From Catenuloplanes niger (GTDB lineage Bacteria > Actinomycetota > Actinomycetes > Mycobacteriales > Micromonosporaceae): DNA of 64,000 bases. The notes under the pieces are model-generated. The model was not told the DNA's origin, searched no databases, and was given only the letters and a program-made list of their open reading frames with translations. This document shows, piece after piece, positions 34,552 to 43,560 of this stretch. The position numbers and the translations under genes were made by a program. The stretch is taken from contig NZ_JAVDYC010000001.1 of the NCBI RefSeq assembly GCF_031458255.1, positions 372,001-436,000 on the forward strand. Reading direction: 5' to 3'. Positions within the stretch are counted from its first letter, which is position 1; every line of letters begins with the position of its first letter.

Positions 34552-35673
34552 CTAGAGCGCGGCGCCGAGTGTGGCCGCGACCTCGTCCGGGGACGGCATG
34601 TCGTCGATCTGCTTGCGCACGTCGGCGGCCGCGGCGGTGATCGCCGGGTCGGTGAGGACGGTGCGCACGGCCGCGCGGAGCTGCTCCGCGTCCGGCCGGC
34701 CCGGGGTGGTGACCACGCCGCAGCCGACCGCGGAGACGGCGGCGGCCTGGACGAACTGGTCCGCGCCCTGCGGGACGATCACGAGCGGCAGGCCGTGCGA
34801 CAGCGCGCCGAGGACCGTGCCGGCACCGCCGTGGGTGACCACCGCGGTCGCCCCGGCCAGCAGCTTCGCCATCGGCTGGAACGGCACCAGCAGGTCGGAC
34901 GGGGGCCCGCCGGGCAGTGCGGTGCCGACGAAGTCCGCGTCGACGCCGTCCCGCAGCGCGGTCAGCAGGTCGAGGACGATCTCCGGGTCGCCGAAGTGCG
35001 AGCCGAACGTGACCAGCACCCGGGGGCGGCCGGCCGGGGCGGGCGGGAGCGCGGGCGTGACGTCGCCGTCCGGGCCGCGGTGCGCCTCGGGGCGCAGCGG
35101 CAGGCGGGTCACGCCGTCCGGGACGGCGACCGGGCCGAGGACGTCGGGGCACAGGTCGAGCAGCCACCGGCCGGCCGGCAGCGTGGCGGGTGCGTCGAGG
35201 CCGCGGGCCGTGAAGTGGGGTGCGGCGTTCGCCGCGATCGCGTCGCGGAACTCGGCCGGGATGCCGGGGCCGAACGACAGCGTGGCCAGTGGCGTGCCGA
35301 GCACGGCCGCGACCAGCGGGCCGACCGTGTCGGTCAGCTCGCCGACGATCAGGTCCGGTGCCCAGTCCCGCGCGGCCGGGATCGCCTCGTCCGCGGTGGT
35401 GTCCAGGCGGATCTCGCCGAAGAACGCGGACACGCTCTGCGGGGTGGGCGCGGCCGCCGGGTCCTGGCCGGTGCGCGCGGCGGCCTCGGCGAACAGCACG
35501 TCCGGCATCGGGCCGGCCGGCACCAGGTCGAAGCCCTGGCCGTCGAGCAGCGGCCCCATGCCGGCCGAGGTGAGGAACGCGACGTGGTCGCCGCGGCGGG
35601 CGAACGCGCGGGCGAGGGGCAGGAGCGGGAACGTGTGCCCGATCGCGGGGACACAGCTGAACAGAACTCGCAT
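34552..35673 (-). CDS. UGT/MGT-type glycosyltransferase (GT1)
   Basis: A 373-residue GT1 enzyme. N-terminal RVLFSCVPAIGHTFPLLPLARAFARRGDHV is the macrolide-glycosyltransferase-like start with the catalytic His (GH). The donor-site signature is VVTHGGAGTVLGALSHGLPLVIVPQGADQFVQ (PSPG-like). Such enzymes glycosylate polyketides and other small molecules for synthesis or self-resistance and detoxification. TATTCT lies 7 nt before ATG 35673, overlapped by an operator. The paired TetR suggests ligand-induced expression. Confidence 0.9.
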   Translation of the reverse strand: MRVLFSCVPAIGHTFPLLPLARAFARRGDHVAFLTSAGMGPLLDGQGFDLVPAGPMPDVLFAEAAARTGQDPAAAPTPQSVSAFFGEIRLDTTADEAIPAARDWAPDLIVGELTDTVGPLVAAVLGTPLATLSFGPGIPAEFRDAIAANAAPHFTARGLDAPATLPAGRWLLDLCPDVLGPVAVPDGVTRLPLRPEAHRGPDGDVTPALPPAPAGRPRVLVTFGSHFGDPEIVLDLLTALRDGVDADFVGTALPGGPPSDLLVPFQPMAKLLAGATAVVTHGGAGTVLGALSHGLPLVIVPQGADQFVQAAAVSAVGCGVVTTPGRPDAEQLRAAVRTVLTDPAITAAAADVRKQIDDMPSPDEVAATLGAAL

Positions 35674-35679
35674 GTTCGT

Positions 35680-35712
35680 CAGAATAGCGTTCTGGTCAAC
35701 AGAATGACATTC
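35680..35712. promoter_or_regulatory. Two dyads upstream of the UGT gene
   Basis: CAGAA-TAGCG-TTCTG (35680-35694) and GAATG-A-CATTC (35702-35712) are centred 20 bp apart, about two helical turns, and the first one covers the TATTCT -10 element. Both fit a dimeric repressor such as the adjacent TetR protein. Confidence 0.55.
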
Positions 35713-35783
35713 CAGTGAGTGGCGATATCGAGAATCCGATCCGTACGCGCGTTGATCCGGCCGGTTGCGGGTAGAAGACGGCG

Positions 35784-36215
35784 GTGGGGAACTTGAGCAC
35801 GTCGCTACCGCCGCCGGATGCGACCGAGGTACGGGTGTGGACTCTGCACACCCCGGAAGAGCTGCGCAGACTACGAGCCGGACTGGGCGAGATCATCGCC
35901 GGTGGGGACGAGTTGGCGGACGTACCCGAACGGATGGTGCTCGTCGCCAGCGAGCTCGCGACCAACGCGATCCGGCACGGGCAGCCGCCGACCGAGGTAC
36001 GACTGCTGCGTACCGACGACCAGTTCGTGCTGGACGTGATCGATCACGATCCGGCCTCACCGCCGGAGCCGACCGACGTGGGCGACTTCGCCTCGGGCGG
36101 GCGCGGCCTGCACATCGCGCAACGGCTGTCGCTCGACGTCGGCTGGTACACCACGGACATGTCGAAACACGTCTGGGCCAGTTTCCCGATCACCCAACCG
36201 TCTGCGGCGGGATGA
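35784..36215 (+). CDS. RsbW-like HATPase (anti-sigma factor kinase)
   Basis: A 143-residue GHKL ATPase. N-box LVASELATNAIRHG, then VIDHDPASPPEP and the G-box FASGGRGLHIAQRL. These small kinases phosphorylate STAS antagonists or hold sigma factors. No partner STAS gene is adjacent; the nearest is at 27782. GTG 35784. Its end overlaps the convergent GGDEF-EAL gene by 26 bp. Confidence 0.85.
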   Translation: MGNLSTSLPPPDATEVRVWTLHTPEELRRLRAGLGEIIAGGDELADVPERMVLVASELATNAIRHGQPPTEVRLLRTDDQFVLDVIDHDPASPPEPTDVGDFASGGRGLHIAQRLSLDVGWYTTDMSKHVWASFPITQPSAAG

Positions 36216-38418
36216 GGTTGAGGCTGTCCTCGATCTCCGCGGCCGGCCGGGGCGGGCTGAACAGGTAGCCCTGACCGCTGGTGCAGCCGAGCAGTTGCAG
36301 CTCCGCGACCTGGGCGGGCGACTCGATGCCCTCCGCGACCGTGTCCAGACCGAGGATCTGGCCGAGCCGGACCACGGCCTCGGCCACCGCGGCGCCACGC
36401 GTGGTGCTGTCCAGCTGGGTGACGAACGCACGGTCGATCTTCAGGCCGTCGATCGGCAGGCCCAGCAGGTACTGCAACGAGGAGTAGCCGGTACCGAAGT
36501 CGTCGATCGCGATCCGGACGCCGAGCGCGCGGAACCGCGCCAGGATGGGCGCGGCGCGCTCGGTGTCCACGATCGCGGTCTCGGTGATCTCCAGTGTGAG
36601 GTGCGCCGGGGACAGGCCGGTCCGTTCCAGCACGGCGACGACGTCGGTGACGATGTCGTGCTTGAGCAGCTGGCGTGGGGACAGGTTCACGCTCAGCTGC
36701 AGCGGGTCGGTGTGCTGCCGGGCCTGCCACGCGCGGACCTGCCCGGCCGCCTCGGCCAGCACGTGCATGCCGATCGCGTGGATCAGGTTCGACCGTTCCG
36801 CGATCGGCACGAACTCGCTCGGTGGCAAGAACCCGAAGTCCGGGTGCTGCCACCGGGCGAGCGCCTCGACGCCGACGGTACGGCCGGTGGCCAGGTCCAC
36901 GATCGGCTGGTAGTGCACGCCCAGCTGGCCGGCCTCGACCGCGTGCTCCAGCAGGTCGGCGAGGATGCTCTCCCGGGTGCGCTGGTCGGTCATCGACGGG
37001 TCGTAGGCGCGCCAGCCGTGCTTGTCGTTGCGCTTCGCCTCGTACATGGCCAGGTCCGCGCGGTGCTGCACGGCCTTCGGGTCCTCGTCGCCGGTGGAGA
37101 CGGCCACGCCGATGCTGGCGTGCGCGAAGATCCGGTGCTCGCCCACCTCGATCGGGGTGGCGGCGAACGCGGCCAGCACCCGCTCGGCCACCGCCGAGGC
37201 CTCGGCCAGGGCCGACGAGCCGTCCAGGTCGAACAGCACGATGACGAACTCGTCACCGCCGACCCGGGCCGCGATGTCGGTGGACCGGACCGTGCCGCGC
37301 AGCGTGTCCGCCACGTGCGTGAGCAGCAGGTTTCCGGTCTCGTGCCCGTACCGGTCGTTGACCGGCTTGAAGTCGTCGAGGTCGATGAGCAGGATGCCGA
37401 ACCGGCCGGTCGCGCGGCGCAGCCCGGCCCGCAGCCCGGCCAGGTTCGCCAGGCCGGTGAGCGGGTCGGTGCTGCCGGCGTCGCGACTGTTCCGCAGCGA
37501 CACCAGCTGGCGCAGCATCACCGCGATGGTCATCGCGCTCTGCGCCAGGATCAGGCCGCCCCAGGTCGCGAACGCCTGATCCTCGATCGTGATCGCGACC
37601 AGCACCACGCTGCCGAGCGCCACCCCGATGTACGGCAGGTGCAGCGACCAGATCGGCGGCGTGCTCCAGGTGACGCCCGCGTCCGCCCGCGCGGCCGAAT
37701 CGGTCCGCATCGCCGCGACCGTCATCAGCAGGCTGGCCGAGGTGAGCGCCAGGACCGCACCCGGCGACTCGGACGGGTCGCCGCCGTTGATCCGGATCGA
37801 CGAGAAGACGATGTCCGCGACGGCCCACGACATCATGCCCCAGAGCAGCAGCGTGATCGGCTCGCCCAGCCCACGGCCCGCGCCGCGCAGCAGCAGCGTG
37901 CCGATGACCACGCTGAGCAGCAGGTTGCCGAGCCCGAAGCCGATCTCGAAGACCCACCGGTAGCCGGCCGGGGTGAGGAACGCCGGCGCCAGCACCAACT
38001 GCCAGACCAGGATGAACGCGCAGCTGAACACGGTGAGCAGCTCGGCCGCGAACGCGATCCGCTCCCGGCCGCGCAACCGCCGGACCGACGCGGAGAGCGC
38101 GGCCGCGGTGAGCGTCGCGAACATGGTCAGGCCGCTCAGCGCGCCGGCCCACCACCAGGCGAGCGAGGGTTGCACGCTGTCGACCGCGAAGCAGACGGAC
38201 ATGGACAGCGACAGCGCGCGGCCGGCCGCGGTGATGCGCCAGGTGAGCGGCGCGCCGTAGCGGGCCGCGCGGAGGCTGTAGCCGATCCCGAGCGCGTCCA
38301 GCAGCAGCAGGGACGCGCCGAAGATCGGTACGCGGAGGTCCGGGTCGGCGAACGAGGCGATCTGACCGACGGCGACGACGACCACGAGCAGGATCGGGAC
38401 GGCGACGGCACGTCTCAC
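36190..38418 (-). CDS. Membrane GGDEF-EAL protein (c-di-GMP synthesis/hydrolysis)
   Basis: A 742-residue protein: about nine to ten membrane helices (to about residue 320), a GGDEF domain (about 330-485) with intact ARVGGDEFVIVL, and an EAL domain (about 490-740) with GVEALARW, LTLEITETAIV, AIDDFGTGYSS, KIDRAFV, AEGIES and GQGYLFSPP. All key residues for both cyclase and phosphodiesterase activity are visible, so it may be bifunctional. Actinobacteria use c-di-GMP in development and antibiotic production. The N-terminal sensor region is not one I recognise. Confidence 0.93.
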   Translation of the reverse strand: MRRAVAVPILLVVVVAVGQIASFADPDLRVPIFGASLLLLDALGIGYSLRAARYGAPLTWRITAAGRALSLSMSVCFAVDSVQPSLAWWWAGALSGLTMFATLTAAALSASVRRLRGRERIAFAAELLTVFSCAFILVWQLVLAPAFLTPAGYRWVFEIGFGLGNLLLSVVIGTLLLRGAGRGLGEPITLLLWGMMSWAVADIVFSSIRINGGDPSESPGAVLALTSASLLMTVAAMRTDSAARADAGVTWSTPPIWSLHLPYIGVALGSVVLVAITIEDQAFATWGGLILAQSAMTIAVMLRQLVSLRNSRDAGSTDPLTGLANLAGLRAGLRRATGRFGILLIDLDDFKPVNDRYGHETGNLLLTHVADTLRGTVRSTDIAARVGGDEFVIVLFDLDGSSALAEASAVAERVLAAFAATPIEVGEHRIFAHASIGVAVSTGDEDPKAVQHRADLAMYEAKRNDKHGWRAYDPSMTDQRTRESILADLLEHAVEAGQLGVHYQPIVDLATGRTVGVEALARWQHPDFGFLPPSEFVPIAERSNLIHAIGMHVLAEAAGQVRAWQARQHTDPLQLSVNLSPRQLLKHDIVTDVVAVLERTGLSPAHLTLEITETAIVDTERAAPILARFRALGVRIAIDDFGTGYSSLQYLLGLPIDGLKIDRAFVTQLDSTTRGAAVAEAVVRLGQILGLDTVAEGIESPAQVAELQLLGCTSGQGYLFSPPRPAAEIEDSLNLIPPQTVG

Positions 38419-38491
38419 GGCGGTTCCCTCCCGGATGGGCGCGACACGGTCGGCAGCGTTCCCATCGGCCGGGCCGTCATCGGGTCAAGGA

Positions 38492-39457
38492 TTACCCGGC
38501 GGCCGCGGTCGGGTCCGGCGCCGCCCGCCGGCCGGGCGGAAGCGTGATCGCGAACGCGGCGCCGAGCAGCAGACCGGCCAGCACCGCGAAGATGCCGTAC
38601 TCGCCGGCCTGGGTCAGGCCCGCCCAGAACGGGTAACCGGGGTCGTATCCGCCGGCGAACACCTCGGGCAGGTAGTCCCGCGCACCGTGCACGACCGGCC
38701 AGAACGCCAGCAACCCGGCCCAGGCCGCGATGCCGGCCGGCACGGCCGCGCCGGGCCGGCCGTCGGTCCGCCGGCTCGCCCAGCCGGCCAGCAGCCAGGT
38801 GAGCGCGGCACCGAGCAGGCCACCGGCGACGGTCACCGCGGAGATCCAGGCCGGCTCGACCGGGCGCACGAACGCGATGAGCAGGTCGGCGTCCGCGCGA
38901 TGGTTGTCGCCCACGTGCAGGACCAGGCCGTCGTGGCGCGCGACCAGGTACTGCGAGTCGCCGCCCAGGCCGCCCTCGCCGGTGATCTCCCAGCCGGCCG
39001 CGCCGAGCCGCTGCCGCAGACCGGACATGTAGGTCGCGACGTCCCGGGTGGCGGGCGTGCCGGGCATCTGCGCGGACAGCTCGCGGGCGGAGATCTCCTC
39101 GCCGGGCGGGTAGTGGAACGGGCCGTCGCCGTGGGCCGCCAGCCGCAGGCCGGGGTCGACCAGCGCGGAGATCGCGGCCGCCTCCGCCGCACCCGGCAGC
39201 GCCGGGCCGGCCTCCCAGGCCAGCCGGTGCGTCGCGGACGCGGTGAGGAAACCGCCGGCGAACGCCAGGAGCAGGCTCAGCACCACCACGGTACGGCTGC
39301 GCGGGTGCCCGAGGCGGGCGCGCAGCCCGTACCGCAGCAGGTTGAGGCTTCCGGTTCCGGACCGCCCGGCCTCGGCGGCCATGGTCAGCGTGTCCAGCAC
39401 CTCGGCCCGGCGCGGGCCCCTGGGGTAGGCGAGCAGCAGCAGCCGGTTCCACGTCAC
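38492..39457 (-). CDS. Membrane protein of unknown function (PadR-associated type)
   Basis: A 321-residue product. It begins WNRLLLLAYPRGPRRAEVLDTL, a start seen in actinobacterial membrane proteins that follow PadR regulators, then has a helix, a soluble loop (about residues 90-200), and several helices at the C-terminus. No PadR gene is present here. TATATT lies 6 nt before GTG 39457, and the region upstream is AT-rich. Function unknown. Confidence 0.72.
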   Translation of the reverse strand: MTWNRLLLLAYPRGPRRAEVLDTLTMAAEAGRSGTGSLNLLRYGLRARLGHPRSRTVVVLSLLLAFAGGFLTASATHRLAWEAGPALPGAAEAAAISALVDPGLRLAAHGDGPFHYPPGEEISARELSAQMPGTPATRDVATYMSGLRQRLGAAGWEITGEGGLGGDSQYLVARHDGLVLHVGDNHRADADLLIAFVRPVEPAWISAVTVAGGLLGAALTWLLAGWASRRTDGRPGAAVPAGIAAWAGLLAFWPVVHGARDYLPEVFAGGYDPGYPFWAGLTQAGEYGIFAVLAGLLLGAAFAITLPPGRRAAPDPTAAAG

Positions 39458-39503
39458 CCGCCCAATATAAAGATTATCTGACTATGGGGCTACCCTCTCC
39501 TCG

Positions 39504-40430
39504 ATGAATCGCATCCCGTTCTTCGACCGGCTGCGGGACGCGCGCCGGATCCTGATCGCGGGCGCCGGCGGCGGATTCGACGTCTACGGCGGCCTGCCGC
39601 TCGCGCTCGCGCTGCACGCGGACGGCCGCGAGGTGCACCTCGGCAGCCTCTCCCTGGTGAACGTGTACGGGCTCGGCGACGGCTTCGCCCGCATCACGCC
39701 CACGTCCGAGGGCCCCTCCGGCTACTTCCCGGAGCGCACGCTCGCCACCTGGCTGGCATCCGAGAACCTTGCGGCCATCAGCGTGTACGCGTTCCCGCGC
39801 ACCGGCGTCCGCCCACTGCGCGCCGCCTACCGCCGCCTGGCGAGGACGCTGCGCCTGGACGCGATCGTGCTGGTCGACGGCGGCACCGACATCCTGCTGC
39901 GCGGCGACGAGGCCGCGCTCGGCACCCCGGTCGAGGACGCGACCAGCCTGGCCGCGGTGCTGGGCACGCCGGTGCCGACGCGGCTGGTCGCGTCGATCGG
40001 CTTCGGCATCGACGCGTACCACGGCGTCAACCACGTGCAGGTGCTGGAGAACATCGCCGCGCTGGACCGGGCCGGCGCCTACCTCGGCGCGTTCTCCGTC
40101 CCGTCGCACTCCCGGGAGGCCGCGCTCTACCGCGCCGCGGTCGCACACGCGCGGGCCGCGACGCCGGGCCGGGCCAGCATCGTGCACGCGCAGATCGCGG
40201 CCGCGCTCTCCGGCGAGTCCGGCGACGTCCCGCTGCCGGAGGTGGCCGGCCCGCTCTTCGTGAACCCGCTGATGGCCATGTACGTCACGGTCGACCTGCC
40301 CGGCCTGGCCGCGCAGTCGCTCTACCTCGGCCGGATCCGGCGCACCGACGACATGCTCCAGGTCAGCCACGAGATCGACCGGTTCCGCGACGACATCGAA
40401 CCCCGCCCCCGGAGGCCGTTCCCGCACTGA
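39504..40430 (+). CDS. DUF1152-family protein
   Basis: A 308-residue protein. The family pattern is RRILIAGAGGGFDVYGGLPLALAL, then DAIVLVDGGTDILLRGDE and SIGFGIDAYHGVNHVQVLENIAALDRAGAYLG. DUF1152 is found mainly in archaea and actinobacteria. The fold has nucleotide-binding loops, but no reaction is known. TACCCT lies 7 nt before ATG 39504, divergent from the membrane protein gene 47 bp away. Confidence 0.85.
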   Translation: MNRIPFFDRLRDARRILIAGAGGGFDVYGGLPLALALHADGREVHLGSLSLVNVYGLGDGFARITPTSEGPSGYFPERTLATWLASENLAAISVYAFPRTGVRPLRAAYRRLARTLRLDAIVLVDGGTDILLRGDEAALGTPVEDATSLAAVLGTPVPTRLVASIGFGIDAYHGVNHVQVLENIAALDRAGAYLGAFSVPSHSREAALYRAAVAHARAATPGRASIVHAQIAAALSGESGDVPLPEVAGPLFVNPLMAMYVTVDLPGLAAQSLYLGRIRRTDDMLQVSHEIDRFRDDIEPRPRRPFPH

Positions 40431-40582
40431 GGCGAAAACCGGTTGCGGCCGCGAGCGAGGGTTCGTGATGATCGTGGGCATGACGTACTGACGGACCGAC
40501 CCTGTGACGGCCCCCGTGGCACAGCGCCCGGGCGAGGCCCCCTGTCCGCGTGTCTTCAGATCTTTCATGAAGTAGGAATTCC
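40431..40582. other. Intergenic gap before rtcB2
   Basis: A 152-bp gap. An AGGAATT ribosome site is visible at its end. No hairpin or clear operator was recognised. Confidence 0.35.
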
Positions 40583-41662
40583 TTGTCTCAGCACGCCAGT
40601 GTGTCCGTTTTTGCGTCCCCGTCGAGTTGGATCGAGTCGGATGCGCTCGATCAGTGCCACCAGGTGGCCGCGCTCGACGGGATGATCCATGTCGCCGCCA
40701 TGCCGGACCTGCATCCCGGCAAGGGGGCCCCGATCGGCGCGGCGATGTCGTCGCGCGTGCTCTACCCGTTCCTGGTCGGCTCGGACATCGGGTGCGGGAT
40801 CGCGGTGTTCCCGATCCGGATCAAGCGGCCGGTCGCGGAACGGCTGGCCGCGCGGTTCCCGGACCTGGACCGGCCGGTCGATCCGGATTCGGTGCCGGCC
40901 GAGATCCCCGCGGGGTACGCGGAGCAGCTCGGCACCGTCGGCCGCGGCAACCACTTCGTGGAGCTGGCCCGGGTGCACGCGGTGCACGACGAGGCGCACG
41001 CGGCCCGGCTCGGCCTGGACCGCAACGACCTGGTGCTGATCGTGCACAGCGGGTCGCGCGGCCTGGGCGAGCGGATCCTGCGCGCGCACACCGAGGTGCA
41101 CGGCGCCGGACCGGCCGCGGACGCCGGCGCCTACCTGGCCGCGCACGACGAGGCGGTGCGCTGGGGTTCGCTGAACCGGCGGCTGATGGCCGCGCGCGTC
41201 GCGGACGCGCTGGGCGTGGCCGCGGAGGACCCGATCGTGGACGAGTGCCACAACTCCGTGTCCGTCGTGGACGGCGCCTACCTGCACCGGAAGGGCGCGG
41301 CGAACGGTGACGGCCGGGACGTGCTGGTCGCCGGCACCCGCGGCACGCCGTCGTTCCTGGTGGCGGCGCACGCGGGCGCGGACGCGAACTACTCGGTGGC
41401 GCACGGCGCGGGCCGCAAGATGTCCCGGGCCGACGCGCTGCGCCGCGGGAAGGCGAAGCACACCGTGGAGGAGCTGCGGCGCACGCCGGTCGGCTCGTAC
41501 GTGGTGTGCGGCGACCGGCAGCTGCTGTTCGAGGAGGCGCCGACCGCGTACAAGAAGATCGAGCGGGTGATCGACGACCTGGTCGACTTCGAGCTGGCCA
41601 CGCCGGTGGTCAGCACCCACCCGGTGGTCACCTACAAGACGGCCGACCGGGTGCGCCGATGA
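40583..41662 (+). CDS. rtcB: RtcB2-type RNA ligase (PrfH-associated)
   Basis: A 359-residue RtcB-family ligase. Metal and guanylylation residues are visible: MPDLHPGKGAPIGAAM, LVGSDIGCGIAVF (Cys of the metal site), GRGNHFVELARV, VHSGSRGLGERI, HNSVSV and AHGAGRKMSRADA, the His that takes up GMP. Length matches the short RtcB2 form that pairs with PrfH rather than the 480-residue RtcB1. It joins RNA 3'-phosphate (or cyclic phosphate) and 5'-OH ends. TTG 40583 with AGGA 6 nt upstream is the chosen start. The stop overlaps prfH (ATGA). Confidence 0.92.
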   Translation: MSQHASVSVFASPSSWIESDALDQCHQVAALDGMIHVAAMPDLHPGKGAPIGAAMSSRVLYPFLVGSDIGCGIAVFPIRIKRPVAERLAARFPDLDRPVDPDSVPAEIPAGYAEQLGTVGRGNHFVELARVHAVHDEAHAARLGLDRNDLVLIVHSGSRGLGERILRAHTEVHGAGPAADAGAYLAAHDEAVRWGSLNRRLMAARVADALGVAAEDPIVDECHNSVSVVDGAYLHRKGAANGDGRDVLVAGTRGTPSFLVAAHAGADANYSVAHGAGRKMSRADALRRGKAKHTVEELRRTPVGSYVVCGDRQLLFEEAPTAYKKIERVIDDLVDFELATPVVSTHPVVTYKTADRVRR

Positions 41663-42246
41663 ACCTGCTGATCTCGGCCGGGCGCGGCCCGGTGGAGTGC
41701 ACGTGGGCGCTGGCCCGGCTGGCCCGCCGACTGGAGTCGGAGGCCGCGCGGCGCGGCGTGACCGTGACCCGGGTCGAGGAGGTCGCGGGCGACCGGCCGG
41801 GCACGTACCGGTCGGTGCTGCTGTCGATCGGCGACCCGGCGTTCGCGGCGACCTGGACCGGCACGCTGTGCTGGCAGGCGCCGTCCCCGTTCCGGTCCAC
41901 CCGGCGCAAGAACTGGTACGTGATCGCCGCGCCGGTCACGGTCGACGTCGCGGAGACCGTCTTCGACGAGGCGGACGTGGAGATCGTGCCGGTCCGCACC
42001 GGCGGGCCCGGCGGCCAGCACCGCAACAAGGTGAGCTCGTCCGTGCGGGCCACGCACCGGCCGACCGGCCTGGTCGTGGTCGCGGACACCGAGCGGAAGT
42101 TCGGGCTGAACCGCGCGCTGGCGCTGCGCCGGCTGCGGGAGCGGCTGCGGGCCGGCGACGTGGCGGCCGGGGAGCGGCTGAAGACGCAACACTGGGAGGT
42201 GCACGACGACCTGGTCCGCGGCGACCCGGTCCGCACCGAGAGCTGA
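41659..42246 (+). CDS. prfH: Peptide chain release factor H
   Basis: A 195-residue release-factor-like protein with the catalytic GGQ loop VRTGGPGGQHRNKVSS. Domain 3 is class I RF-like, but the stop-codon recognition domain is lacking, as in known PrfH. It is translationally coupled to the RtcB2 ligase. In the known pair, PrfH releases peptide from ribosomes whose 16S rRNA was cut near the decoding site and RtcB2 reseals the rRNA; the role here is inferred from this family knowledge. Confidence 0.93.
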   Translation: MNLLISAGRGPVECTWALARLARRLESEAARRGVTVTRVEEVAGDRPGTYRSVLLSIGDPAFAATWTGTLCWQAPSPFRSTRRKNWYVIAAPVTVDVAETVFDEADVEIVPVRTGGPGGQHRNKVSSSVRATHRPTGLVVVADTERKFGLNRALALRRLRERLRAGDVAAGERLKTQHWEVHDDLVRGDPVRTES

Positions 42247-42253
42247 ACCACTT

Positions 42254-42277
42254 CTTGTACGCAACGATGCATACAAG
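42254..42277. promoter_or_regulatory. 24-bp near-palindrome before the MFS gene
   Basis: Arms CTTGTACGCAAC and GATGCATACAAG pair at 10 of 12 positions. The -10-like TAGCGT (42282-42287) lies 4 bp downstream and 7 nt before the ATG. This is a TetR-type operator by shape. No regulator gene is next to it. Confidence 0.6.
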
Positions 42278-42294
42278 GACGTAGCGTCGAGCGC

Positions 42295-43560
42295 ATGACG
42301 GCGACGCTCACCGCTCCCCCGGCGACCCTGGTGAAGACGAGCCGGCCGTGGATCTCCGTCTACGCCGTCATGTTCTTCTCCACCTGGGCCGGCAACCAGT
42401 TCAGCCCGCTGCTGCTGCTCTACAAGCAGCGGGAGAACTACTCCGCGGTCGCGGTCAACGGGTTCCTCGGCGTCTACGTGCTCGGCCTGGTCCCGGCGTT
42501 CCTGCTCAGCGGCGCGCTCTCCGACCGGTACGGCCGGCGCCCGGTCATGTTCGGCGGCGTGCTGGCCGCGCTCGCCGCCAGCACCGCGCTCGCATTCGGC
42601 GAGACCGGCCCACTGATGATCTGCGTGGGCCGGTTCCTCGCCGGGATCGCGGTCGGCACCGCCACCTGCGTCGGCACGTCCTGGCTGAAGGAGCTGTCCC
42701 AGGGCCCCTTCGACCCGCGGGCCGACGCCGGCGCCGGGGCCCGGCGCGCGACCACGTCGTTCGCGCTCGGCTCCGCCACCGGCGCGATGATCGCCGGACT
42801 GTTCGCGCAGTGGGGGCCGTGGCCGCTGCAGCTGCCGTTCGTCATCCACGTGGTGCTCACGCTGCCGTTCGCCTGGCTGGTGCTGCGGGCGCCGGAGACC
42901 GCTCTCGGCCGGCGCGGCCCGGCCCCGGCCGTGCCGGCGGTCCGCGACCGTCGCTTCCGGCGCGTCGTGGCGGTCGCGGCACCGTGGCTGTTCGTCGCGC
43001 CGTCCGTGACCTACGGATACCTGCCGGTGCTGCTGGAGGAGACCACGGGCGACGTCGGCATCGCCTACGCCACGCTGCTCACCGTGCTCGCGCTCGGCGT
43101 GTCCGCGCTGGTCCAGCCGCTGGTCAAGCGCCGGACACGGTTCGACAGCACGCTCGGCCTGATCACCGCGATCGGGCTGATCACCGTGGGCGTGGCGCTG
43201 GCCGCGACCGCGGACCACCTCCAGTCCTGGGTGGCCGGCCTGGTCACGGCCGCGGTGATGGGCTGCGGGATCGGCGTCGGCATGGTCTCCGCGATCATGG
43301 AGGTGCAGCGCATCGCCGGGCCGCGCGACCTGGCCGAGCTGACCGGCGTGTTCTACGCGCTCGCGTACACCGGGTTCCTCACGCCCACGCTGTTGGCCGC
43401 GAGCGCGGGCGCGCTGGGCACCACCGTGCCGCTGCTCGGCGTCACCGGGCTCGGCGTGCTCAGCGTGCTGCTGCTGGTCACGGCGTACCGAACGCTCCGG
43501 CCATCGGATCCGGCAGTCGCCGCCACCCCGCCTCCCCCTCGGCCAGCTCCGCGTCCGTGA
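42295..43560 (+). CDS. MFS transporter
   Basis: A 421-residue protein with 12 helices. Motif A is LSGALSDRYGRRPVMFGGVL and the second-half loop lies around VQPLVKRRTRFDSTLG. No substrate family was recognised. It lies 48 bp after prfH in the same direction but has its own operator-promoter (42254-42287), so it need not be co-transcribed. The 3' end overlaps the convergent CobW-like gene by 83 bp. The C-terminal tail is Pro-rich. Confidence 0.88.
   Translation: MTATLTAPPATLVKTSRPWISVYAVMFFSTWAGNQFSPLLLLYKQRENYSAVAVNGFLGVYVLGLVPAFLLSGALSDRYGRRPVMFGGVLAALAASTALAFGETGPLMICVGRFLAGIAVGTATCVGTSWLKELSQGPFDPRADAGAGARRATTSFALGSATGAMIAGLFAQWGPWPLQLPFVIHVVLTLPFAWLVLRAPETALGRRGPAPAVPAVRDRRFRRVVAVAAPWLFVAPSVTYGYLPVLLEETTGDVGIAYATLLTVLALGVSALVQPLVKRRTRFDSTLGLITAIGLITVGVALAATADHLQSWVAGLVTAAVMGCGIGVGMVSAIMEVQRIAGPRDLAELTGVFYALAYTGFLTPTLLAASAGALGTTVPLLGVTGLGVLSVLLLVTAYRTLRPSDPAVAATPPPPRPAPRP

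Noticed and set aside
36295-38547. Plus-strand frame of 750 residues
   Set aside because: Antisense to the GGDEF-EAL gene, which has intact motifs on the other strand.
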